13,059 nt of DNA from Psychromonas sp. (GTDB lineage: Bacteria > Pseudomonadota > Gammaproteobacteria > Enterobacterales > Psychromonadaceae): positions 1-13,059 of the forward strand of contig JAGLDN010000084.1 in assembly GCA_023145575.1 (NCBI GenBank), read 5' to 3'. The translations under genes were made by a program, and so were the position numbers. Shown here piece by piece: positions 1 through 6,708 of the stretch (positions within the stretch are counted from its first letter, which is position 1; every line of letters starts with the position of its first letter). The notes beneath the pieces were generated by a model. The model was given only the letters and a program-made list of their open reading frames with translations, did no database searches and was not told where the DNA came from.

Positions 1-14
1 TTGAAGATAGAGTT

Positions 15-338
15 TATACCCATGTGACGTAAAAATGCTTTGTAAGGCTCAAGCTCGATCATCAGAACAAGGCACAATATTAGGTAATTGTTATTCCCTT
101 TTCGATTATTGCAACGCAGTCTTGCTTTTTGAGCTTGTGCCCCGCAGGGCAAGGCAACTAGTGCCAAGGCGCGTTATTATAAAATCTCTCTGTAGAATGA
201 CCACTTAGGAATTAAAGTCTTTATTTTAATTCGACCTTTGGTGACTAACGCAGTTAATCATCGAGAGGGCAATTTTATGCCTAGCACCTTGGTATTATTT
301 TCCTTGCTGAATTTGCACTTTTACGTCACATGGGTATA
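15..338. mobile_element. MITE-like element with 24-bp terminal inverted repeats
   Basis: The element is bounded by inverted repeats at 15-38 and 315-338 that match at 23 of 24 positions; the only difference is one base next to a T run. The outer end of each reads TATACCCATGTGACG when read inward. The roughly 324-bp interior has no credible ORF, so it cannot encode its own transposase and would need one supplied in trans. The TATA at each tip is palindromic, so TA or TATA may be a target duplication rather than part of the repeat; I cannot tell which. To its right the sequence enters an IS5-type transposase reading frame at once, so the element appears to sit inside that gene. Only 14 bases of left flank are in the window. 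Confidence 0.75.
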
Positions 339-697
339 AGCAACAACAGGCACTTGGGCTATGGAAATGGCAATACGAGTAAAATTCATTTGCCTGTCGA
401 ATTTATTGTTACAGGCGGTGAAGTACATGATAGTAAAGTTGCTAATGAACTGATTGATTTATTGCCTCAAGCTGATTTTATTATTGCAGACAAGGGCTAT
501 GACAGTGAAGAAATTAGAGATATAGTACTAAGCGTAATTCAACACCAGTAATACCAAGAAGGAAAAACTCAAAGACAGGCACTTAGTAGAGAATACATTT
601 GCATTTTAGAGCTATAGCTACCCGATACGACAAGTTAAAGATTAATTATGAAAGCATGTTGGCATTAGCATGCGCAATGATTTGGTTGCCAATGTAA
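339..697 (+). pseudogene. Decayed IS5-family transposase, C-terminal part
   Basis: Pieces of a DDE transposase of the IS5 family can be read in three frames. From 339 the frame contains GNTSKIHL, then VTGGEVHDSKVANELIDLL and ADKGYDSEEIR, the conserved block around the second catalytic Asp. That frame stops at 549-551. The next piece, NSTPVIPRRKNSKTG, continues in another frame and is followed by HLVENTF in a third. The C-terminus resumes at 608-697 with ATRYDKLKINYESMLALA and ends at TAA. From memory of the family there also seems to be an in-frame loss of about seven residues between KIHL and PVEF, and a loss before HLVENTF. The N-terminal part lies beyond the window or was lost when the MITE-like element at 15-338 inserted. 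The gene cannot make an active enzyme. Confidence 0.85.
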
Positions 698-737
698 AAG
701 ATCAACAGCCCCTAGCCTTAATCGAATACTACAACTC

Positions 738-778
738 AATCCTCTCATTAATTAACTACGTTAATTAATGAGAGGATT
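738..778. repeat. Perfect 18-bp stem-loop
   Basis: Bases 738-755 and 761-778 are exact reverse complements around the 5-nt loop CTACG. The stem is AT-rich except for a CCTCTC/GAGAGG block. It lies at the junction between the IS5 remnant and the truncated repeat copy at 748-965. The right arm is followed by only a short T run (777-780), so a terminator is possible but unproven. It could also be an insertion-generated palindrome. Confidence 0.6.
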
Positions 779-965
779 TTGAATGAAAAAAACTCATTTA
801 AACTTTATTAATTTTCTAACTGACGATCCAACGTGAAAGCATTGAGAAAAACATATTCGGTGCTGACAATTATACAATTGAGCCAGTTAGATCTTCAACT
901 TGTCGCCTAGTATCTATTGACCTCAACGCTTGTTAAATTTTGCATCTTGAATGATAAAGCGTATA
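748..965 (-). repeat. Truncated, diverged copy of the repeat at 11688-12083
   Basis: This stretch is collinear, on the opposite strand, with 11688-11907. Shared blocks keep almost identical spacing: 748-759 with 11907-11896, 796-808 with 11858-11846, 884-890 with 11771-11765, 920-926 with 11734-11728, and the end block TTGAATGATA at 947-956 with 11707-11698. Total spans are 218 and 220 nt. Between the blocks are many mismatches and single-base gaps, so this copy is old. It has the terminal end (GTATA at 961-965) but lacks the other half, which would lie where the IS5 remnant now ends. Short ORFs here, such as one at 820-936, are products of the repeat and not genes. Confidence 0.75.
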
Positions 966-967
966 GC

Positions 968-997
968 CCACGATTCATTTTAAAACAAAGATCGTGG
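968..997. repeat. Small hairpin, 7-bp stem
   Basis: CCACGAT at 968-974 is complementary to ATCGTGG at 991-997 around a 16-nt loop. It lies just outside the repeat end and downstream of the minus-strand orphan gene. No T run follows on either strand, so I do not call it a terminator. The remaining bases up to 1085 show nothing I can name. Confidence 0.3.
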
Positions 998-1085
998 AAG
1001 CTTGATCAAATTTATCAGTGTAACTAGGTTGATTAACGAACAATCTATAACTTAACGTATTCCTTGTTTTAGGGATCTTCATCAT

Positions 1086-1568
1086 TTAGTAGTTATCATC
1101 ATATTTTGATTTTTTATCTGGAAACTGCATCATACATTCAGATAAAAAGGTTCTAACAAAACACTCACCTTCCATGAGGGAGACAAATGGATTTCTAGAA
1201 AAATGTTGAATTCTATTATCGTAACACTCAACTACCACATTATCATCCATATCAAGACAATACCTACGCCTGATCCTATCTAATATGTTTTTCTCATATG
1301 ATTTACTTATCTCTACAGGGTCAATATTTAAAATAACAGCGCTTTGCTGTATAGGATATCTTTCTCTAGTATTAAAGATTAAGTATTTTTCGTCAATTCT
1401 AACTAACGATCTACCAATATTACAAGGCACAGAATGAAATTGTGTGATGTGTCCAAATTCGCGTTCCAATTTATTATAGAAATAAATTGAACGGAGAGGC
1501 CAAGATGTCAGGTTTCCACTATAACCGATTATATTTTTTTTAATATAAAAGTCATCTCGATATACCAA
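1086..1568 (-). CDS. Hypothetical protein, probably the soluble part of a frameshifted membrane-anchored protein
   Basis: This is a 160-residue open frame that I do not recognise. The start is a TTG at 1568, with GGAG at 1581-1578 nine bases upstream. An in-frame TAA lies only three codons before it, and no in-frame ATG occurs until late in the protein, so this start is the only plausible one for the frame as it stands. The product is mixed, with no membrane segment of its own. It has a basic patch (DRIRRRYCLD), several Cys residues, and a charged C-terminus. In the next frame, ending at 1552, a very hydrophobic stretch runs straight into this start. That suggests one original gene with an N-terminal membrane anchor. 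It stands alone between mobile-element debris and rhlE. It may be a real small gene, a gene remnant, or chance; coding by chance over 160 codons in AT-rich DNA is unlikely. Confidence 0.5.
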   Translation of the reverse strand: MVYRDDFYIKKNIIGYSGNLTSWPLRSIYFYNKLEREFGHITQFHSVPCNIGRSLVRIDEKYLIFNTRERYPIQQSAVILNIDPVEISKSYEKNILDRIRRRYCLDMDDNVVVECYDNRIQHFSRNPFVSLMEGECFVRTFLSECMMQFPDKKSKYDDNY

Positions 1569-1626
1569 AGTTACTTACTCCAACTATAACCAGCAGGATA
1601 ATAGTAACTAGCAATATAATAGTCAA
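1552..1626 (-). pseudogene. Possible out-of-frame membrane anchor of the 1086-1568 gene
   Basis: On the minus strand, from a TTG at 1626 to a TGA at 1554-1552, the frame reads as one long hydrophobic run (LTIILLVTIILLVIVGVSNF) and ends in GISR. The next frame continues with RDDFYIKKN and stays open for 160 codons. A single-base change near 1555-1566 would join them into a protein of about 180 residues with one transmembrane helix at its N-terminus. No Shine-Dalgarno sequence is obvious before the TTG, so the original start is uncertain. The join is an inference from the sequence; I know of no homologue that confirms it. Confidence 0.4.
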
Positions 1627-1806
1627 GTTTATTTAAATGATTTCTAAACTATATTTTTAAAATTTCTTCTTATTTCAGGTGAGATGAGTATAGAACTCTA
1701 TAGTGTGAATTAAAATATCCTATTACAAGCACACTTAAAAGACAAAAGCTAGAAGATCCGACCCTACCAACCTAAAGGCAACTTGTAACAAATTGCCTCG
1801 CTAACG

Positions 1807-1836
1807 TTGTATCTTTGAGCCACATGAGTATATAAT
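1807..1836 (+). promoter_or_regulatory. Candidate promoter for rhlE
   Basis: TTGTAT at 1807-1812 and a consensus TATAAT at 1831-1836 are separated by 18 bases, a normal sigma-70 spacing. The -10 box sits between the arms of a 6-bp inverted repeat (TGAGTA at 1825-1830, TACTCA at 1839-1844), which could be an operator. It would give a leader of about 150 nt before the helicase, as is common for cold-responsive RNA helicase genes. The -35 match is only partial, so this is a moderate call. Confidence 0.4.
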
Positions 1837-1982
1837 GCTACTCAGAAAATATAATTTTTACCTGTTGTGATATGTTTGAGTAATCTATAATTTTAAAGGC
1901 GTCAAAAGCCAAAATTAATTTTTTTAGTCGGATTATAAGCTCGACGACAATGTATACTCAAGTCAATTTGTTTTTATTGTGC

Positions 1983-1988
1983 TGGAGG
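1983..1988 (+). promoter_or_regulatory. Shine-Dalgarno site that fixes the rhlE start
   Basis: TGGAGG at 1983-1988 lies five bases before ATG 1994. The longer frame opened by GTG 1979 would place this ribosome-binding site inside the coding sequence, so ATG 1994 is preferred. Confidence 0.7.
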
Positions 1989-1993
1989 ATCAA

Positions 1994-3301
1994 ATGCTCG
2001 GTGATGCAATGGGGTTCTCACTCCCGTTATTAAAAGCGCTCAAAGTGTGTAATTATAAACAGTTTACGCCTATTCAACAACAAGCAATTCCACTTATTAT
2101 CGCTGGCAAGGATCTACTTGCCAGTGCGCAAACAGGCACTGGAAAAACAGCCGCTTTTGTATTGCCTATTTTAGACATGATATTTAAAAATAGCCTGATT
2201 AACAATGCAAATAACCGTACAATTAAAGCTCTTATTTTAACACCAACGCGTGAACTTGCTTTACAAATAGAAAAAAAAATCAAAAACTACAGTCGGTTCA
2301 TGCCATTAACTTCTTGCGTTATTACGGGCGGTACCAAAATTACGACTCAGCAGAAAAATCTAAAAATCGGTAACGATATTTTGGTTGCAACGCCAGGTCG
2401 ATTAATTGAACATATTAATGCAAGAACGGTTAACCTTTCTAACGTTAAACACCTCGTTTTAGATGAAGCTGATCGCATGCTAGATATTGGGTTTCTCACG
2501 GCGGTACTAAGTTTATTATCTGTTATGAAACAAAAACATCAGCGAATTATGTTCTCCGCTACATTTTCAAACCATATCCGCACGCTTGCAAAACAAATAC
2601 TAGACACACCAAAAACTATTGATATATCCCCTCAAAACTCAACATCAAGTGACGTAAAACAACAAGTCTATTGGGTATCAGAAGCAAGAAAACAAGCGTT
2701 ATTATCAGAATTAATCGGCGTTAAAAATTGGCGGCAAGTTCTTGTCTTTGCTGGCACAAAAGAAACTGCTAATTTACTTGCTAAAGAATTAAAACTTGAT
2801 GGAATAAAAACAGTCCTATGCCATGGAGATAAGACACAATGCGCTAGAAACAAAGCTATTGATCAATTTTCCAAAGGTAATGTCCGTGTACTCGTTGCAA
2901 CCGATGTTGCTGCACGAGGCCTTGATATTGCAGATTTGCCCTATGTCGTTAATTTCCACCTACCATTTTTAGCCGAAGACTATGTTCACCGTATTGGCAG
3001 AACGGGCCGCGCAAAGAAGAAGGGTATCGCAATTTCTCTAGTCAGCCCTAAAGATGAGAAGTTTTTAGGCAATATTGAAGCATTGATCGGACGAAAATTT
3101 GATCGCATCGTTTACCCTGGATATGAAATGGACATCAATTCCACACTTTATAATGAAAGACAAAGTCTAAGAGTGAAAAAAAATAGTTATAAAACAAGAC
3201 AAGAGAAAAACCACGTTAAACGCAGCATAAAAAAAGCGCGACATACTACTTCGGTACGTCGTGCTAAAACCAAGAAAAGTAAGCCAAGCTTAGGATCCTA
3301 A
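1994..3301 (+). CDS. rhlE: ATP-dependent RNA helicase, DEAD-box, RhlE-like
   Basis: This DEAD-box helicase of about 435 residues unwinds short RNA duplexes using ATP; RhlE proteins act in the cytoplasm in ribosome assembly and RNA turnover. Motifs are complete and in order: Q motif FTPIQQQAIP (about 24-33), Walker A AQTGTGKT (45-52), PTREL (84-88), TPGR (133-136), DEAD (157-160), SAT (188-190), ATDVAARGLD (302-311) and HRIGRTGR (332-339). From about residue 385 the tail is rich in Lys and Arg, typical of RhlE and probably an RNA-binding extension. The start is set by TGGAGG before ATG 1994; a GTG at 1979 would add five residues. It converges on lolE with an 85-bp gap that has no clear intrinsic terminator. 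The DEAD-box family is certain; assignment to RhlE rather than a related subgroup rests on overall similarity. Confidence 0.9.
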   Translation: MLGDAMGFSLPLLKALKVCNYKQFTPIQQQAIPLIIAGKDLLASAQTGTGKTAAFVLPILDMIFKNSLINNANNRTIKALILTPTRELALQIEKKIKNYSRFMPLTSCVITGGTKITTQQKNLKIGNDILVATPGRLIEHINARTVNLSNVKHLVLDEADRMLDIGFLTAVLSLLSVMKQKHQRIMFSATFSNHIRTLAKQILDTPKTIDISPQNSTSSDVKQQVYWVSEARKQALLSELIGVKNWRQVLVFAGTKETANLLAKELKLDGIKTVLCHGDKTQCARNKAIDQFSKGNVRVLVATDVAARGLDIADLPYVVNFHLPFLAEDYVHRIGRTGRAKKKGIAISLVSPKDEKFLGNIEALIGRKFDRIVYPGYEMDINSTLYNERQSLRVKKNSYKTRQEKNHVKRSIKKARHTTSVRRAKTKKSKPSLGS

Positions 3302-3386
3302 ACGCAGTAAATCGCTGAACTGTTTTATGAACCTTAGAATATTCCAAAAATACTTCTGTTAATCAGCCTTAAAAAATAAATACAGC

Positions 3387-4652
3387 CTAATGACGAGATC
3401 CCAACTCGGGCGCAGGTAGAATGTTGCTTGCCCTCCAGGCTGGGTAAAGTGTTGCGAGCACACTCATTATAAAAGCAAGCAATGCAACAAAAAATACTTG
3501 GTGATAATTTATAGAAGAAGGTAAAAAGTCAATAAAATAAATATCGCTATTTAAAAATTTATGCCCGATTATTTTTTCAATCATCTTCATCCATTGAGTG
3601 AATTCGCTTGCCACAACAACACCTAAAACCAGCCCTAGAATACTACCAATAAAGCCGTTAAATGCACCTTGCACGACAAAAATAATGCGTAATGACCACT
3701 TGCCAGCACCCATAGTTTTTAAAATAGCAATATCGCCACGCTTTTCATTAACAGCCATAACAAGTGTTGACACAATATTAAAACAAGCTACCGCAATGAC
3801 GAGTAATAAAATGATATACATAAGCGATTTAACCATTTGAATATCTTGATATAAATATCCTTGGCTTGTGATCCAACTCTTTATGTATAGGTATTCGTTA
3901 ATTTGATAAGCAATTTTTCTTGCTATATTGTCTGCTTGTAAAATCTCATCAACTTTAAAAGCTATGCCATTAGCACTGTGAAGCTTCAAAAGGTTTTTGG
4001 CAATGTCAATATCAATGAATGCCATCGTTGAGTCTACCTGTCCTCCCATGCTAAAAATACCTACTACTTTAAAAGAAATTTCATGAGGCTGTTTAAAGTT
4101 AGTGACTGAGGTTTTGCTAGTGAATGAGGGTTTTTTAGGGATCAACAAGCTTAAATGATCTCCAGCCTTTACACCAAGACGTTTAGCAACAATTGATCCT
4201 AAAATGATATTATTCTGTGTGCTATTTAAAAGCTTCCAACCTTTCGGGTTTTTAATATATCGCTCTATATTGGTGACGTTACTTTCAGTTTTAGGAGCAA
4301 TCGCTCTAATTTGCAATGCTTGAATTGCAAGGTCTTTTTTTAGGATCCCATTCAACGCAATATAGGGCGAAACACCAAGCACATGCGGATTTGATTGCAC
4401 TTGCAATAAGCTTTCTTTAATATTTTTAAAGGATCCATTTACGACTTCAAGTTCACCTTGAGGGATAACTGATAAAAGTTCATCACGCAATGTTTTTTCG
4501 AAACCATTCATTGTTGATAACCCGACAATCAGTACCATGACTCCCAGTGATATACCTAATATTGATGCAATTGAAATAAATGAGACAAATTTATTTTTAT
4601 GTTTTGCTCGGCTATAACGTAGCCCAACAAATAAAGATAAGGGACGGAACAT
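3387..4652 (-). CDS. lolE: Lipoprotein-releasing system permease LolE
   Basis: This 421-residue protein is one of the two membrane subunits of LolCDE, the inner-membrane ABC transporter that extracts mature lipoproteins and passes them to periplasmic LolA. Four membrane segments are visible at about 25-48, 275-302, 322-350 and 383-403, with a large periplasmic domain between the first two, the MacB/LolE topology. STMNGFE at 46-52 follows the first helix. IGHKFLNSDIYFIDFLP at 362-378 and ACFNIVSTLVMAV at 289-301 closely match E. coli LolE, which separates it from LolC. The ATG overlaps the lolD stop as TAATG, so translation is probably coupled. AAGGA (4665-4661) lies 8 bases before the start, inside lolD. 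It is the last gene of the operon and converges on rhlE. Confidence 0.95.
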   Translation of the reverse strand: MFRPLSLFVGLRYSRAKHKNKFVSFISIASILGISLGVMVLIVGLSTMNGFEKTLRDELLSVIPQGELEVVNGSFKNIKESLLQVQSNPHVLGVSPYIALNGILKKDLAIQALQIRAIAPKTESNVTNIERYIKNPKGWKLLNSTQNNIILGSIVAKRLGVKAGDHLSLLIPKKPSFTSKTSVTNFKQPHEISFKVVGIFSMGGQVDSTMAFIDIDIAKNLLKLHSANGIAFKVDEILQADNIARKIAYQINEYLYIKSWITSQGYLYQDIQMVKSLMYIILLLVIAVACFNIVSTLVMAVNEKRGDIAILKTMGAGKWSLRIIFVVQGAFNGFIGSILGLVLGVVVASEFTQWMKMIEKIIGHKFLNSDIYFIDFLPSSINYHQVFFVALLAFIMSVLATLYPAWRASNILPAPELGSRH

Positions 4653-5365
4653 TATTCTATTCCTTGTAAAACACCGCTTATCATTAATTCTTGACGATCA
4701 AGCTTTTTTGCAAGGACTTGATCATGTGTAACAATAACAAAGGCTGTACCTAATTCTTTGTTTAATGATCTCAATAATTGATAAATACTTTGTGCATTTT
4801 CAGCATCTAAGTTACCCGTAGGCTCATCAGTAAGAACGAGTTTCGGCGAATTGATTAATGCCCTCGCGATAGCAACTCGTTGTCGTTCACCACCAGAGAG
4901 TTCCGATGGTTTGTGCTTAATGCGATGTTCAAGACCAACTCTCGTTAGTATTTCATTTGCTTTTTGTATCACCGTTGACATTTTATGTCCTGCAATTAAC
5001 AACGGCATTGCAACATTTTCAAGCGCCGAAAACTCAGAAAGTAAATGGTGGAATTGATAAACAAATCCAAGTTGCTGGTTACGCCATTTGGCCTGTTGAT
5101 TATCGGTAAATTTAAATATATTTTTATTTTGATAAAAAACATCCCCTTGAGAAGGCTTATCTAGAGCCCCCATAATATGCAATAAAGTACTTTTCCCAGA
5201 TCCTGAGCTACCAACAATAGCAAGCATCTCCCCTTCGTTAACAACTAAATTAATGCCTTTTAAAACGGTATTTTTTAATTTACCATCTTGATAAGTTTTA
5301 CTAATATTTTTACAAGTTAACAGTGGGCGACTTTCTCTTTCTTTATGATCTGTGTTGTTATTCAT
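4652..5365 (-). CDS. lolD: Lipoprotein-releasing system ATPase LolD
   Basis: This 237-residue ABC ATPase powers LolCDE from the cytoplasmic face. It has Walker A GSSGSGKST (52-60), Q-loop YQFHH (103-107), signature LSGGE (156-160), Walker B LVLTDEP (176-182) and the switch His in THD (213-215), all intact. The stretch FVYQFHHLL followed by FSALENVAMPLL is typical of LolD. The open frame extends upstream to an ATG at 5425, but that would overlap lolC by 68 nt and add 20 residues without similarity. ATG 5365 gives a length close to E. coli LolD (233), has GAGG at 5378-5375, and overlaps the lolC stop by only 8 nt. It is the middle gene of lolCDE, and the overlaps at both ends suggest coupled translation of the three subunits. 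Confidence 0.95.
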   Translation of the reverse strand: MNNNTDHKERESRPLLTCKNISKTYQDGKLKNTVLKGINLVVNEGEMLAIVGSSGSGKSTLLHIMGALDKPSQGDVFYQNKNIFKFTDNQQAKWRNQQLGFVYQFHHLLSEFSALENVAMPLLIAGHKMSTVIQKANEILTRVGLEHRIKHKPSELSGGERQRVAIARALINSPKLVLTDEPTGNLDAENAQSIYQLLRSLNKELGTAFVIVTHDQVLAKKLDRQELMISGVLQGIE

Positions 5366-6584
5366 AACGTAATGCCTCAACAGGGCAAATGGTTGCGGAG
5401 CGGTAAGCAGGATATAAAGTTGCAAGTAAACTCAACAACATTGCCCCAAACATAATGCCTATAATTTGCATTGGTTCAAAAATAACAGGCAGTGTTCTTA
5501 ATCCACCGCTAGCATTTAGCACTAAATTGAACTTTAAAAAAGACAGTATTTGATTAATATAATAACTCAGTGTTAAGCCAATGACCGTACCAACTATGGA
5601 TCCTAATATACCACTCCATGCCCCTTGAATCATAAATATTAAATTAATTGTTCTTCGTGTGATACCAAGTGTTTTTAAAATAGCAATTTGTGAATTTTTA
5701 TCATTAACCACCAGCACACAAGAAGATAAGATATTAAAAGAGGCAACAATAACAATAAGGCTAAGTAATAACCCAATCATATTTTTTTCCATTCTAACAG
5801 CGGCAAACAATTCGCCATGTGTACTACGCCAGTCAACGATAGTTTGATCCTCACTCAATGCCGGTCGTTTCCAATTTTGAATATCAAAAGCATCATTAAG
5901 ATAAATACGCAGTCCCGTTATTTGATTTTTTTGAATCCGAATCAGGCGCCCTGCATCTTCTATATTCATTAATATCAAATATTTATCGACCTCTGATCCG
6001 ACGTTAAATATACCTGAAACAGTAAAATTTCGTTGGCTAGGTATGACACCAAAAGGGGTATATCGACTTCCTTTAGTTGAAGTAACCCTGATTTTATCTC
6101 CGACATGAACCGACAAAGTTTGAGCTAATGAGCGCCCAATAATAATATGATAACTGTGTGAAAAAAGCGATTTGAGACTGCCTACATAGATATTGTCTTT
6201 TATGATGTTACTATTATAATTTTTCGGGGAGATCCCCTCAAAATTTACACTTTGCAAGCCACTTTTGCTTTGAACAATTGCCTGACCTGTCACAAGCGGC
6301 TCGATTGCTTTTACATCTTTGACTTGCCTAAATCTTTTAATTTTATGCTGCCAATGTGACATTACTCCTAGCTTATTACTTATTACAACCTGTGGTACGG
6401 CACCAAGAATACGCGTTTTTAATTCATGCTGAAAGCCATTCATAACCGATAACACGGTAATTAATGCCATGACACCCACAATTATACCTGCTGTTGAAAA
6501 CAAAGAAACAAATGAAGCAAATTTACTATTGTGTTTTGATTTGGTATAGCGAAGGCCAATATACAAACTAAGTGGGTAGAACAT
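5358..6584 (-). CDS. lolC: Lipoprotein-releasing system permease LolC
   Basis: This 408-residue protein is the LolA-binding membrane subunit of LolCDE. Membrane segments lie at about 25-47, 267-292, 314-345 and 372-393, with the periplasmic domain between the first two. The segment YTPFGVIPSQ at 175-184 corresponds to the Hook of E. coli LolC, the beta-hairpin that recruits LolA; its absence from the neighbouring permease separates LolC from LolE. RMEKNMIGLLLSLI and the end VEALRYE also match LolC. It is the first gene of the operon. No good Shine-Dalgarno sequence precedes ATG 6584, but the N-terminus MFYPLSLYIGLRY fits the family, so the start is kept. The gene is transcribed away from the pilZ-mfd cluster from a shared intergenic region. 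Confidence 0.95.
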   Translation of the reverse strand: MFYPLSLYIGLRYTKSKHNSKFASFVSLFSTAGIIVGVMALITVLSVMNGFQHELKTRILGAVPQVVISNKLGVMSHWQHKIKRFRQVKDVKAIEPLVTGQAIVQSKSGLQSVNFEGISPKNYNSNIIKDNIYVGSLKSLFSHSYHIIIGRSLAQTLSVHVGDKIRVTSTKGSRYTPFGVIPSQRNFTVSGIFNVGSEVDKYLILMNIEDAGRLIRIQKNQITGLRIYLNDAFDIQNWKRPALSEDQTIVDWRSTHGELFAAVRMEKNMIGLLLSLIVIVASFNILSSCVLVVNDKNSQIAILKTLGITRRTINLIFMIQGAWSGILGSIVGTVIGLTLSYYINQILSFLKFNLVLNASGGLRTLPVIFEPMQIIGIMFGAMLLSLLATLYPAYRSATICPVEALRYE

Positions 6585-6708
6585 AATAGATATAAGTCAT
6601 AATGATTATTGATATTAACCCCCATTATAATGTATCTTAGCAATATATTAAAAACATTATGAAAAAAAATACAACATACATATAAAAAAACATCCTACAG
6701 GTTATTTT
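6585..6708. promoter_or_regulatory. Divergent promoter region between lolCDE and pilZ-mfd-csiV
   Basis: On the minus strand, TATAAT at 6629-6624 with TTTAAT at 6652-6647 (17-bp spacing) could drive lolC with a leader of about 33 nt. On the plus strand, TTGATA at 6609-6614 with TATCTT at 6633-6638 (18-bp spacing) could drive the PilZ-like gene. The two overlap, so expression of the two units may compete. The calls rest on consensus matching in AT-rich DNA, where chance matches are common. Confidence 0.4.

Larger units (their letters stand above)
1569..1993. other. Intergenic region upstream of rhlE
   Basis: Apart from the anchor-like frame at 1552-1626 and the candidate promoter at 1807-1836, I see no gene here. 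Minor features are a 6-bp inverted repeat AGGCAA/TTGCCT near 1772-1794, a short GGC/GCC hairpin followed by a T-rich run near 1898-1925, and repeated copies of GAGTATA/TATACTC at about 1686, 1826 and 1953. None is strong enough to name. Confidence 0.4.

Noticed and set aside
783..836. Short ORF with upstream GAGAGG resembling a ribosome site
   Set aside because: Only 17 codons. The GAGAGG is part of the perfect hairpin arm and the region belongs to the repeat family.
820..936. Open frame of 38 codons ending in TAA at 934-936
   Set aside because: It lies wholly in the diverged repeat copy (748-965), has no start with a ribosome site, and its sequence is explained by homology to the non-coding repeat at 11688-11907.
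1979..1993. GTG start for the helicase
   Set aside because: The TGGAGG ribosome site would lie inside the gene; ATG 1994 is better placed.
3302..3386. Intrinsic terminator between convergent rhlE and lolE
   Set aside because: There are T-rich runs but no convincing GC-rich stem on either strand.
5366..5425. Longer LolD starting at ATG 5425
   Set aside because: It adds 20 residues not typical of LolD and overlaps lolC by 68 nt, while ATG 5365 has GAGG upstream and gives the family length.
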